From a virus, in the IMG/VR virus record IMGVR_UViG_3300005582_000037, positions 1 through 37,686 of that record: a stretch of DNA of 37,686 nt; one strand, written 5' to 3'. Made by a program: the position numbers and the translations under genes. This document shows positions 1 through 9,015 of this stretch, piece after piece. Under the pieces are notes generated by a model. The model was not told the DNA's origin. It did no database searches and was given only the letters and a program-made list of their open reading frames with translations. Every line of letters begins with the position of its first letter. The stretch's first letter is position 1.

Positions 1-2
1 AT

Positions 3-1844
3 CCGAGAGTGATAAATTGTTATAGAGGACAAAATAATAATCTTGTTGAAAGGTTCTTTGCGGGTTGTGTTACTCCAGAAGATTTTATAAGGGCATTAGA
101 ATGTGCGGTACCACAAACAGATATTGATTTGTTTGAGACAAAAATATGGGATAAGGAATTTCCTAAAACAAATTTACCTGAAAAACAACAGGAACCGGGA
201 TCAGTTTTATATGATGAAGATGTAAATTGTTCCGCAGCAACTGAAAATTGTCTTGCTAAAAGAGTTATAAACGAACCTTCTTTTGATAAATTAAAAATAC
301 AAGTTTTAGAGTTTGTAAAAAAACAATTAAATAACACTAACCCTAAAGTTTTAATAACACTTAAAGGTTTTGCTAGTGAAGAGGTACAAGCAGGTAATTT
401 TGTTAATCCAGTAATACCCACTACATTGGCGGATACATTATCAAAAGATTTGAAAGATAAATTATTAACTTTTTTACAACAAAATTTAGATACGAAAACT
501 TTTAAAAATATTTCACCTATAAAAATAGAAGGTGGTACAAGTGTTACCACAAATGACGATAATTCGTATAGAGTGGATGTTCAGATGGAAAACGATACAT
601 TAAATTCTACTGAGGCTCAACCACCTGAAAAAGGAGAAACAACTAAAGAAATTGACGCAACTGCCGCAATCAATTTAATAGACAATTTAATTATTGATGA
701 GGGACCATATTTCGATTTTATCGATGCAAATTACCCAAACTATTTTAAAACAATTTCAGAAAAAATAAGATATTTCCACGCAGGATTCCATAGTATGACA
801 CCTGAAGGGTTTAATAGTAGATTAACATTCCTTAATCAATGTATGAGACAAGGACCAAGTATTTACGATAAACAAAGTGTACAGGATGGAATAGAGGTTG
901 GAGTTCAACCACAAAACTTATCTTTTGGTAGACCACCTATATGTATTTTAAGAATCGGTGATTTCTTCTATACTAAGGTTGCTATAAATACACTATCAAT
1001 TACATACGATGGACCTAAATGGGATACTAACCCTGAGGGTATAGGGGTACAACCTATGATTGCAACAGTACAATTGAGTATTGATTATATAGGTGGACAT
1101 TCATTAGTTGGACCTATTAATAGGTTACAAAACGCAGTTTCATTTAACTATTATGCAAATACTGAAATGTATGATGTACGATCAGACACCATTGTAGATG
1201 GAAAAATTAAAGACGGTATTAAGTTGGGACAACTTAAAGAAAATTTAATCGGTAAGGATAAAGTTAAGACTATTTATGGTAATTTAAAAACTCAAGATAC
1301 TATTAATCAGGTAGAAGAAGATAAAAAAAATACTGACACTGAACAGGTTGAATCTGATAACCCTATTGAAATAACAATTACTGAAACTAAAATCATTGCA
1401 ACAACTAAAGGGAATAAGAAACCAAGTGAAACCAACCCAACTGATAAAGAAAATAGTGCAAATAAAGATAATAAAATGAAAATGATAATAAAAGTAGGTG
1501 GTGTAAATAAAGAAGTGGAAGAAAATGAAGCAGAAATAAGTGAACTAATATCTACATTTACTAAATTAATAAAACCTGATGAAATTAAGGCTTTAGATCA
1601 AAAAATAACTACTGCGGAAAATGAATTGGCAACTGCAAAGTTAAATTTTGAAATTTCTAAAAACCCAACAACTAAAAACGCCTTAAAAGTCGCTGAGAAA
1701 AATTTAAAAGAATCTAAACGTATTAAAGAAACAGAATTAAAGGGTAAAGAGACAAAAATTAAAGTTGAGGCTTACTTCACAAAAAATAAAGGTAAAACAA
1801 AAGTTCAGAAAGACTTTACAGTTACTGTAAATGGGATAAATTAA
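3..1844 (+). CDS. Tail tube/baseplate structural protein, 5'-partial, with OmpA-like N-terminal region
   Basis: The frame is open to the left edge, so the gene very likely starts upstream; the first possible in-window start is GTG at 9, and residue numbers here count from it. Residues ~93-195 look like a degenerate OmpA-C/peptidoglycan-binding-like fold: a helix, then ITLKGFAS (116-123), then a long helix and IEGG. Residues ~235-390 carry a conserved-looking tail block (FHSMTPEGFNSRL, RIGDFFYTKVAINTLSI, NPEGIGVQPMIATVQLS, FNYYANTEMYD) that I associate with tube or baseplate proteins of contractile phages, without a precise family. The C-terminal ~200 residues are Lys/Glu-rich with a probable coiled coil (~530-580). 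It lies 4 bases before the LysM-like protein and the giant hub gene, which supports a baseplate hub or tube-initiator role (T4 gp48/gp54-like position). The structural role is fairly sure; the exact homologue is inference. Confidence 0.7.
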   Translation, partial: PRVINCYRGQNNNLVERFFAGCVTPEDFIRALECAVPQTDIDLFETKIWDKEFPKTNLPEKQQEPGSVLYDEDVNCSAATENCLAKRVINEPSFDKLKIQVLEFVKKQLNNTNPKVLITLKGFASEEVQAGNFVNPVIPTTLADTLSKDLKDKLLTFLQQNLDTKTFKNISPIKIEGGTSVTTNDDNSYRVDVQMENDTLNSTEAQPPEKGETTKEIDATAAINLIDNLIIDEGPYFDFIDANYPNYFKTISEKIRYFHAGFHSMTPEGFNSRLTFLNQCMRQGPSIYDKQSVQDGIEVGVQPQNLSFGRPPICILRIGDFFYTKVAINTLSITYDGPKWDTNPEGIGVQPMIATVQLSIDYIGGHSLVGPINRLQNAVSFNYYANTEMYDVRSDTIVDGKIKDGIKLGQLKENLIGKDKVKTIYGNLKTQDTINQVEEDKKNTDTEQVESDNPIEITITETKIIATTKGNKKPSETNPTDKENSANKDNKMKMIIKVGGVNKEVEENEAEISELISTFTKLIKPDEIKALDQKITTAENELATAKLNFEISKNPTTKNALKVAEKNLKESKRIKETELKGKETKIKVEAYFTKNKGKTKVQKDFTVTVNGIN

Positions 1845-1848
1845 TAGT

Positions 1849-2178
1849 ATGGGAAAAGAATATTATGATAGATATCAGAGTTTTAAGTTTGATGGTAAAT
1901 ATTTACCATTACCTTATATAATATTACCACCTAAAAGTAGTGATAAAACAGTTGTATATAGTACTTTAACTACTCGATTAGATAAGTTAAGTCAAAAATA
2001 TTATGACAACCCATATCACGGTTGGTTAATTTTATTGGCAAACCCACAATTTGGTGGTGTAGAAGAAAATATTCCTGATAAAGAAATAATAAGAATACCT
2101 TTTCCTTTAAGAGATAGTTTACAACAATACATTGATCAAGTAGATAGATATAAGACATTGTATGTCCAAAAACAATAA
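1849..2178 (+). CDS. LysM-like small baseplate protein (T4 gp53 / P2 gpX type)
   Basis: This 109-residue protein has the hallmarks of a LysM-type tail protein. Residues ~40-62 read TTRLDKLSQKYYDNPYHGW followed by LILLANPQ, matching the usual pattern in which a D-x-L-x-x-I-A helix leads to the W-x-L-I-x-x-A-N segment. It ends with IPDKEIIRIPFPL, where LysM and gpX proteins have 'I-x-P-G-x-x-L-x-I-P'. In T4, gp53 has a LysM-like fold and joins baseplate wedges; P2 gpX is a short relative. At 109 residues it is shorter than T4 gp53 (196) and longer than gpX (~67). It sits 4 bases after the tube/baseplate gene and 3 bases before the hub gene, as expected for a baseplate operon. The ATG follows an A-rich 'taatagt'. 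It probably sits in the virion baseplate rather than hydrolysing peptidoglycan. Confidence 0.75.
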   Translation: MGKEYYDRYQSFKFDGKYLPLPYIILPPKSSDKTVVYSTLTTRLDKLSQKYYDNPYHGWLILLANPQFGGVEENIPDKEIIRIPFPLRDSLQQYIDQVDRYKTLYVQKQ

Positions 2179-2181
2179 GAT

Positions 2182-5100
2182 ATGGATGTAAATAATGTAC
2201 AACAAATAGGTTCTAATAACAGTTCCGACAATAATAAAAAAGGTAGTGTTTTTGTCGTAGATCCAAATCCACCAGGTATGGATATAGTACCACCTGAAGA
2301 TTTATTTATTTATGTAAAATTTTCTGCGTATCCTAGAAGTAGAACCACATATGGTGGTACTTCATTGGATGGCAATTCAATAAATTTTAATAGTGGTGTT
2401 GAAGATGAAGTTAATTTTATATCTACAAAAATAAGTTACAATGATGCAGGTAAATTAGATCCTTCATTACAAAAAAGTTATGCAACTACTGAATGGACTC
2501 AAATTGGTGGGTTAAATAATTCATCAACTAGAAGTGCGGGAGTATTAGAAGGTTTTGGTATTAAATCTATTGATATAAAATATAATGCCAGTTTAGTGCC
2601 AGTAGTGGACATTACATTTACAGATGTAAGAGGTGGGGCATTATTTGATGTAATAGAAGATAATGATAGATTATCACCTTATAGTATATTTTTTAAAATG
2701 CCTTATCCAGTTTTCAGACTTTCTGTTAAAGGGTATTTTGGACAAAAAGTAGACTATTGTTTACATATGGTTAATTGGACATCTAATTTTGATGGGACAA
2801 CTGGTAATTTTGATATTAGTGCAAATTTCTTAGGATTTCAACAAGCCTTTCTTAATGATATGGTTATCGGAAACATTATTGGTGTGGTTAACACTAAACA
2901 GGGGTTTGCGAATTTAAATAGAATATTTGATGAAAGAATTAAACAATCTCCCAAAAGATTTTCAAGAATCAATAATAGTGATGGGTTAAATATCTATAAG
3001 ATTGATGACTTCATGACTAAAATTGCAAAATTACAAGTAGAAAGTGAAGTAATAAAAACAGATTCTAATAGTTTCCAATTCTTAAAAGATTTAAACGGTA
3101 AATTAAGTTTATTGAAGACTATAAAAGGTTTTATTGGGGCTCCTATAGGTAAAGAACCAAATAATAATTATGGTGGTGGTAATCAAAATACCGTAACAAA
3201 AATTAAAAAATCATTTATTTTATTAGAAAATAATAAAGATGTTATTGTAACGAAAACTATTAGAGATGATGAACTTAAAGAGAGAATCAATTATTTTTCT
3301 ATAAGAGATTATATAGTTTTTAATTCCATTAATAGAGGTGCGTTTAAATCATACATTACTACATTAAGTGATATAATAAAAAAATATCAGGAATATTTAT
3401 CACCAGACAAAAGAAGTGAATATAAACCTAAAAATACGGAAATAATTTCTGGTTCAGAAAACAAGAAAACTGCAAAAGATACAGAATTAATTACATCTTT
3501 CCACTCTATCTTAGACGCAGACAATGCGTGGGAAAAATATATTGTTTCACCCACTAAAGATGCTAGCGGTAAAATATCTGGAACAACATATGAGTCTATT
3601 TTAGATTTATTTACTTTTAGTGGTGCCAATAATAAATTATATTTGTTAAACAGTTATGATGGAGATACATCAGGTAAAAATAACTCTTTTAATATTGTCC
3701 AATTTAAAAATCTTCTGAGTAATGGTGCATTATATTCACCAACTATGACTAAAAATACACAAGTTTTAGTGGCGGATTTAAGAAAACAAAGAGAATTAGT
3801 AGAATACTCAATAATTGAACTTGAAGAAATTATTAAAATACAAAAAGAAGTAGTACAATCTGAAATTAACGAACAACTATTACAAAACTTTAAAGATAAA
3901 TTTGGTTTTAAACCAACAATTGATAATTGTTTTGAAATTATTGCCAATAATACGCAGGCAATGGTTGAAACAATTTACGATATAAGTTCTGAATCGGAAC
4001 AACAAAGTAAGGTAAATATTAGAAGTTCAATACTCAAAAGATATGATACAGACATACCGACAGGAATTAATAGTGCGGCTTGGCCTTCAATATATCAAAA
4101 TAATAACGGAAATTTAGAAGAAATATATATTGGTGAAGTCAGTGGTATACAACCAAATGATTTCCCTGAATGGAAATTCACAGAGGATGTGTTTGAAATT
4201 TTAGTATCGAAAAGAAAAACACTTGAAGAAGTAACTAAGTCGACAACAACGAAAAATGGTTTAGATACTGACAATTGGTTCCCAATAAACCCTATTGACT
4301 ATAAAACAAATCCTTGGTTAAAAATTAATATACTAAATGATGTTAATACTATAAAGGAAGAACTTGTTGAGAAATTTGTAACTAGATCAGTAGTTTTAGA
4401 TAACTACTCTCTATTTGATAAAAGAACTGGATTAGCATCAATACAAGATTACGCAAGATTTGACGCCATTGCGGCAAATAGAACAATATACTCAAAAAAT
4501 GTTAGAGACATAGTTACAAATATATTAATTGAGATGGAGAGGAATAGTAGTGTTTATGAAGATACTGAATTTTGGAAAAATAATGTTATTAATAACAACG
4601 GTTTAGTTGAATTAAAAGAAGATATAACCCTACCCAAAATTGATGGATTTAATTTAAGTGGAAAATATGATTTGAAGGCAGAATATGTTCTTTTTGATGT
4701 TAATGATATTTTAAACAATTCTAAAAATTTATTTAAAGAAATTAGAGAGGATAGTTTATATGGTCAATTAATGGATGAAAAAAATGGAACTGGGGTTAAT
4801 ACTATTGAAAAGAATAATCCATTTTATAAAAACTTTTATAGTAAATCTAATAATTTGACTACATATAATTCTTTTAATGTTTGGGATATAGATGTCTGTA
4901 GAAACTTAGTTAAAAGTAGTGGTGATATATTAGGTGATTTAAATAAAACAATATTAGATGACTATAACCCATCTGGGGGTACATACGGAAGTAAATATAT
5001 AAACATAACTAATTTAAAAACAATTAATAGTGTTGACTATGATGATTTAATGATATCAAGTGATTTATATAAAAACCAAAGTAGTAATTATTCGAGAGCC

Positions 5101-7761
5101 TTACTTTTATTATCGACATTTCCTTTTAGAGATTTTACCGAAGGATTTTTAAAATCAGTTTTTCCAAAAGACAACTATAATGGGGCTAGAATTGTAAATA
5201 TACCTAAAATGTATTTATATTTTATTGGTAGTTTATTATGGAGGTACGAAGAATCTACAGATCCATTAAATTTTGGAACATTCAATAATAAAAATTATTC
5301 ACAATTTCTAACACCAAAAAATGAATATCTCTCTAAAATTGGGTATAACAATAAGAGTAAATCTATTGAAGAAAACTTAAAGAAATTACCTATATCAACA
5401 AAAACTACATTTATAAATCTTTTTAAGTATTGGGTAGATAACCAAAATTTTAACAACACATTTAATGGTCAGTTTGAAAAAAATGTAAATACATTAGTAA
5501 CACCATTAAATAGTATTAGTGGTAACACTAGTAATGTTAATTCCGCAAAATCATATATTTTAAGTGTACTTAAAGAAACAACTGATATGATTGTTTTAAA
5601 ACCAAATATATTTGATGATAAACAAGTACCTACCGCACTTAAAGTATCTAATAATAGTATTATTGCATATATAAAAAGTTTTAAAGATTCTTTCACAAAA
5701 CAAGAAATTACAAATAAAAATGGTAATAGTAGTAATGCGGAAGAAGTTAAACAAAGTGATAATAAAAGTACTAATAAAATTAAATTAGAACTATATAACT
5801 ATTTTAAAAATATTAACAGTAAATGGGTTGGATCAGATAGAAAAGGATTTAATATCTGTGGTGGTGAAGCGGAAACCCCTCTGATAAATTATTTTAGATT
5901 TATAGATAGAGGTTGGAATGATATTGGTAATAAGGCAACTTTTAACTTAAAAAGTTTTCTTACATTGGGTAGTAATTTAGATACTAGTGTATACTTTTTT
6001 ATGTCTAAATTATTGAGGGATAGTAACTTCCTATTTCAAATATTACCCACATATATTAATTATAAAAGTAGAATAGAAGTTGCTAAAATATTTAAACCAC
6101 AAACAATATTAGAAAAAAATGAAGAATCTGGACCAATATTTTGTTGTATATATATTGGAGGTGCGTCACAGGCATTAGATATACAAGAAAGAAATAATAA
6201 CTTTTTCTCTAACGATGGATATAGTTTTAAAGAAGGTGAAACTCCTCCCGATATTATTGAAAACGGAGATAGTTCTTTAGTGGCATTTAGAGTGGCATTT
6301 GGGGCACAAAATCAAACAGTATTTAAAAACGTTTCACTATCTCAACAAGAACATAGAGAAACTGGTGAATATTTTAAGGCATTATCCGATTTGGTAGATA
6401 AAAGAGGTGGTACACAGAAAACTTATGTTGGTACTGACTTATTAAGACTTTTCAAAACTAGGTCATATACTTGTAAAGTAGACGCTATGGGGTGTATGAA
6501 TATACAACCTTTAATGTATTTTGATTTACAAAATGTACCTTTCTTTAATGGTGCATATCTTATAACTAGTGTTAGTCATAACATTACCCCAAACCAAATG
6601 ACTACTAATTTTGAAGGTGTTAGACAATCTAAATTTATTTCCCCACCTACGGAAGAAATCACCGCAGATTTAGATATAGATTTAAATGAAATTAGTGATG
6701 TACCTAAAATAGAGTATACTAATGAAACAACAGTTTCAGGTTTTGGTGTAAGAGAAGGAATAGAACCTGATGATTTATTTGATTTTGAAACTAATTTTAC
6801 TGGACCGGCAGGTTTAGGTAAATTTAAATTATTAGGTGTGACTGATTATACTGACGCAGCTTTAACTAAATTAATTAGTTCTTTGGCTACACAATTTTTT
6901 GATAACGGTATTCGTACCAATACAGAAGTAACTATGTTATTATCTGCAATGTTGGCAAACTCAAACAATTTTCTAAATTTTGAAATGGCTTGGGATGACC
7001 CAAATAAAGAATCACACTCAGTTAAATTCCCTAATTCTGATCCTTCTTCTGGACAAACAAGATATTATACCTATAAAGTGGGTGATGGTATATTGGGATC
7101 AACTCCTACTAAAACAAGTGGTAATACTGTTGACAAGGCATATTTAATTCCTGGAAATGAAATTTTGAATGAGTTTAAGGGAAATGACAATATAGAGGCT
7201 GAGAAAAAAGAAAAAAGGGAAAGAATAAATAATTTAAACCCTGCAATACCTGAAGAAGCGGCACAAATAAAAATATTTGAAAAACAATTAGAGGACTTAG
7301 AAAAAAGAGATAAAGAACAAATTACATCTACTAAGTATTATAATATTTTTGAAGGTGATGCCTACAGATTTAGACCTAGAGGATTCTTATATATTGTTGG
7401 TAGGAAACAGTACTATCAATTATATGAAGAGTTTTATAAAGGTAAAGGCATCACCTTAGGCACTGAAATTCCAATAAGAAGCCCATATGAAATAAGTAGT
7501 ACAGTTGACGGTGCGATTCAAGCATCTATTGTCCAATGGAAATACTTTAAAGGTATAAAAGGGGAAAAACCTCAAACATCATATTTTTACACCTCCCAAA
7601 AAGGTAACGGTACTTTGGCAACATATAAAGTATGTACCGAAATTGCGCAACAATACTCACCACCAAAAGTAGATAAATCAATAGATACATTTCAAAATGT
7701 CCTTACAATATTCAAAGGAAAAGACGGACAACCACTAATAGATTACTTTAAACCAGCCTAA
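2182..7761 (+). CDS. Giant baseplate hub-like protein with C-terminal GH19-like (pseudo)lysozyme domain
   Basis: This 1859-residue protein appears to be a central tail/baseplate component. Residues ~30-260 contain beta-rich segments (PPEDLFIYVKF, FRLSVKGYFGQKVDYCLHMV, NWTSNFDGTTGNFDISANF) that resemble phage structural modules. A coiled coil lies near 525-575. Residues ~1432-1485 (CKVDAMGCMNIQPLMYF ... FFNGAYLITSVSHNITP) match the hub domain of gp27/gpD-like proteins, in which a small beta-barrel ends with 'G-x-Y-x-I-x-x-V-x-H'. Residues ~1550-1859 resemble phage GH19 chitinase/endolysin domains, with ANSNNF (1592-1597) and GDAYRFRPRGFLYIVGRKQYY (ending Y1745, split by a charged coiled insert). 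At the usual catalytic HE of 'HESGGF' the sequence has A-N, so hydrolytic activity is doubtful. In T4 the hub protein gp5 also carries a lysozyme, so the placement fits. Hub assignment is good; loss of activity is inference. Confidence 0.7.
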   Translation: MDVNNVQQIGSNNSSDNNKKGSVFVVDPNPPGMDIVPPEDLFIYVKFSAYPRSRTTYGGTSLDGNSINFNSGVEDEVNFISTKISYNDAGKLDPSLQKSYATTEWTQIGGLNNSSTRSAGVLEGFGIKSIDIKYNASLVPVVDITFTDVRGGALFDVIEDNDRLSPYSIFFKMPYPVFRLSVKGYFGQKVDYCLHMVNWTSNFDGTTGNFDISANFLGFQQAFLNDMVIGNIIGVVNTKQGFANLNRIFDERIKQSPKRFSRINNSDGLNIYKIDDFMTKIAKLQVESEVIKTDSNSFQFLKDLNGKLSLLKTIKGFIGAPIGKEPNNNYGGGNQNTVTKIKKSFILLENNKDVIVTKTIRDDELKERINYFSIRDYIVFNSINRGAFKSYITTLSDIIKKYQEYLSPDKRSEYKPKNTEIISGSENKKTAKDTELITSFHSILDADNAWEKYIVSPTKDASGKISGTTYESILDLFTFSGANNKLYLLNSYDGDTSGKNNSFNIVQFKNLLSNGALYSPTMTKNTQVLVADLRKQRELVEYSIIELEEIIKIQKEVVQSEINEQLLQNFKDKFGFKPTIDNCFEIIANNTQAMVETIYDISSESEQQSKVNIRSSILKRYDTDIPTGINSAAWPSIYQNNNGNLEEIYIGEVSGIQPNDFPEWKFTEDVFEILVSKRKTLEEVTKSTTTKNGLDTDNWFPINPIDYKTNPWLKINILNDVNTIKEELVEKFVTRSVVLDNYSLFDKRTGLASIQDYARFDAIAANRTIYSKNVRDIVTNILIEMERNSSVYEDTEFWKNNVINNNGLVELKEDITLPKIDGFNLSGKYDLKAEYVLFDVNDILNNSKNLFKEIREDSLYGQLMDEKNGTGVNTIEKNNPFYKNFYSKSNNLTTYNSFNVWDIDVCRNLVKSSGDILGDLNKTILDDYNPSGGTYGSKYINITNLKTINSVDYDDLMISSDLYKNQSSNYSRALLLLSTFPFRDFTEGFLKSVFPKDNYNGARIVNIPKMYLYFIGSLLWRYEESTDPLNFGTFNNKNYSQFLTPKNEYLSKIGYNNKSKSIEENLKKLPISTKTTFINLFKYWVDNQNFNNTFNGQFEKNVNTLVTPLNSISGNTSNVNSAKSYILSVLKETTDMIVLKPNIFDDKQVPTALKVSNNSIIAYIKSFKDSFTKQEITNKNGNSSNAEEVKQSDNKSTNKIKLELYNYFKNINSKWVGSDRKGFNICGGEAETPLINYFRFIDRGWNDIGNKATFNLKSFLTLGSNLDTSVYFFMSKLLRDSNFLFQILPTYINYKSRIEVAKIFKPQTILEKNEESGPIFCCIYIGGASQALDIQERNNNFFSNDGYSFKEGETPPDIIENGDSSLVAFRVAFGAQNQTVFKNVSLSQQEHRETGEYFKALSDLVDKRGGTQKTYVGTDLLRLFKTRSYTCKVDAMGCMNIQPLMYFDLQNVPFFNGAYLITSVSHNITPNQMTTNFEGVRQSKFISPPTEEITADLDIDLNEISDVPKIEYTNETTVSGFGVREGIEPDDLFDFETNFTGPAGLGKFKLLGVTDYTDAALTKLISSLATQFFDNGIRTNTEVTMLLSAMLANSNNFLNFEMAWDDPNKESHSVKFPNSDPSSGQTRYYTYKVGDGILGSTPTKTSGNTVDKAYLIPGNEILNEFKGNDNIEAEKKEKRERINNLNPAIPEEAAQIKIFEKQLEDLEKRDKEQITSTKYYNIFEGDAYRFRPRGFLYIVGRKQYYQLYEEFYKGKGITLGTEIPIRSPYEISSTVDGAIQASIVQWKYFKGIKGEKPQTSYFYTSQKGNGTLATYKVCTEIAQQYSPPKVDKSIDTFQNVLTIFKGKDGQPLIDYFKPA

Positions 7762-7787
7762 AACTTAACTTTTTAAAAAAAAATCAC

Positions 7788-7795
7788 TATATTTG
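7788..7795 (+). promoter_or_regulatory. Possible Bacteroidetes-type -7 box (TATATTTG), leaderless
   Basis: TATATTTG is an exact match to the Bacteroidetes -7 element TAnnTTTG and lies in the 38-base gap after the hub gene. It ends only 4 bases before the ATG at 7800, so a transcript from it would have almost no leader. No TTTG/TTG is found 17-23 bases upstream (the region reads CTTAACT), so the -33 element is weak or absent. This may be a chance match in AT-rich DNA. Confidence 0.3.
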
Positions 7796-7799
7796 TAAT

Positions 7800-8402
7800 A
7801 TGAATATAGGTAATATTGTTTCAAAATCAAAAATTGAGGTTGAAAATTTTAAAATTTGTGAAAGTTTAGAATGTATTAATGAAGAATTACCAACATTGAT
7901 AATTGGTAGGAAATTATCTAAAGAATTATTAGGTGATGATATTTCCATAATACATAAAAAAGTAACTAATAAGTTATTTTGGACTTTTGACAAAACAGAA
8001 AGAAAATCTGAATTCGAAAGTGATTTAGAACTATTTAAAGAACATTGTTTTGATTCTTTTGGGGAAAATATCCCTTATGTTTATTTAGATATTATTCACG
8101 GAAGTAGAAAAGTTAATTATAGAATAATAAAAAAAATAATATCTCTTAAAACACCTTATACATACTTCTCTGAAAATGATATGATATACATATACGGTGA
8201 AAATATAATATTTGGAGTAGATTTAAATGTTTTAAATTATTTTGAGGGTAAAAAACAAAAAATTATAGATAGGGTAAAAAGTATAAATGATAATACTTTG
8301 ATAGATTATACGATATTTAATAAATGTAAGGATTTAATATATAAATTAAAAAATAAAAACAGATTTGTCCCTTACATTTATGTAAATGGATTCGAGCGGT
8401 AA
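7800..8402 (+). CDS. Hypothetical protein (200 aa)
   Basis: I do not recognise this protein. It is a soluble 200-residue protein without a signal peptide or membrane segment. It is rich in Lys, Ile and Asn, with a central motif PTLIIGRKLSKELLGDD (~31-47), an aromatic segment KLFWTFDKTE (~59-68) and a C-terminal half of alternating strands and helices (YVYLDIIHGSRKVNYRIIKKI, IYIYGENIIFGVD). It overlaps the next gene by 17 bases, suggesting translational coupling and a shared task. It lies between the baseplate cluster and the replication module, possibly with its own promoter just upstream. The ATG is chosen because the hub gene stops at 7761 and no alternative start with a better context is nearby. 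Function is unknown. Confidence 0.75.
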   Translation: MNIGNIVSKSKIEVENFKICESLECINEELPTLIIGRKLSKELLGDDISIIHKKVTNKLFWTFDKTERKSEFESDLELFKEHCFDSFGENIPYVYLDIIHGSRKVNYRIIKKIISLKTPYTYFSENDMIYIYGENIIFGVDLNVLNYFEGKKQKIIDRVKSINDNTLIDYTIFNKCKDLIYKLKNKNRFVPYIYVNGFER

Positions 8403-8796
8403 AAATATAACATTAGCATCTTTTGTATATCAAGATAAAATAGAAAGTTTTAAAAATTATTTATATAAAAGATTTGGAATTAAAGAAAAAAACATATTTC
8501 ATTATAACTTTGAAGAGATAAATAAAAAAATTTTAACTTTTATGGTTAGAGTTGAACAAGATCAAAAAGTTGAAACTTCTTCATTCTTCCCGCCAACAGT
8601 AATAGTTCACAAAAAAGGGGAGTGTTTTTATACTATTAATGCATTAAATAAGTTGATAGAAAAAATAAGTGAACACGAAGTTGGTAATATAGATTATAAG
8701 AATGTAATAATAAAATGGGATGATTATCAGAATAAAATGATAATTGTTAAAAACGATGAATTAAAAATAATCGACATAAAAAAACATTTTTCTTAA
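8386..8796 (+). CDS. Hypothetical protein (136 aa), coupled to preceding gene
   Basis: This is an unrecognised 136-residue protein whose ATG lies inside the end of the previous gene (17-base overlap). It is Lys/Ile-rich. Its first half alternates helix and strand (SFKNYLYKRFGIKEKNIFHY), and its second half is basic with PPTVIVHKKGECF and NVIIKWDDYQNKMIIV. No signal peptide, membrane span or catalytic motif is visible. The overlap and shared composition with 7800-8402 suggest the two are expressed together and might form a complex. This is inference. Confidence 0.72.
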   Translation: MDSSGKNITLASFVYQDKIESFKNYLYKRFGIKEKNIFHYNFEEINKKILTFMVRVEQDQKVETSSFFPPTVIVHKKGECFYTINALNKLIEKISEHEVGNIDYKNVIIKWDDYQNKMIIVKNDELKIIDIKKHFS

Positions 8797-8804
8797 TAAT
8801 AGAA

Positions 8805-8816
8805 TATTTATATAAT
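8805..8816 (+). promoter_or_regulatory. AT-rich promoter-like element TATTTATATAAT
   Basis: The 29-base gap before the gene at 8826 contains TATTTATATAAT; TATAAT (8811-8816) is a perfect -10 hexamer. The sequence 17 bases further upstream (TTTTCT, 8788-8793) is a poor -35. The 11-base core TATTTATATAA recurs in the gaps at 17466-17476 and 19654-19664. It could be a phage promoter or simply AT-rich spacer. Confidence 0.25.
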
Positions 8817-8825
8817 AAAAGTATT

Positions 8826-9014
8826 ATGGAAACAAATAGAGATACTAAAAAAAATGACAATTTAGAGAAATCATTAAATGATTTTTTAAATGATAATACC
8901 ACCAAAAAAGAAGAGTGTGTTGGTGAAGAATGTCTTATTAATGATGGAAAAGAAATAGTGGAGAGAGTTAATAAGGTATATAAAACTAATGACGGTAGAC
9001 AATTATTAATGTGA
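8826..9014 (+). CDS. Small hypothetical protein (62 aa)
   Basis: This is an unrecognised 62-residue, highly charged, probably partly disordered protein. Visible elements are a Lys/Asp/Asn-rich N-terminus, a CVGEEC pair of cysteines (~31-36), and a C-terminal helix followed by KTNDGRQLL. It ends with TGA and is separated by a single base from the next gene, so the two are probably co-translated. The ATG context (aaaagtattATG) resembles other starts in the window. Coding is supported by its tight fit between neighbours. Confidence 0.65.
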   Translation: METNRDTKKNDNLEKSLNDFLNDNTTKKEECVGEECLINDGKEIVERVNKVYKTNDGRQLLM

Positions 9015-9015
9015 T

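Noticed and set aside
20-550. Minus-strand frame of 176 codons opposite the first gene
   Set aside because: It lies wholly inside the plus-strand tube/baseplate gene, has no start context and a composition typical of antisense reading.
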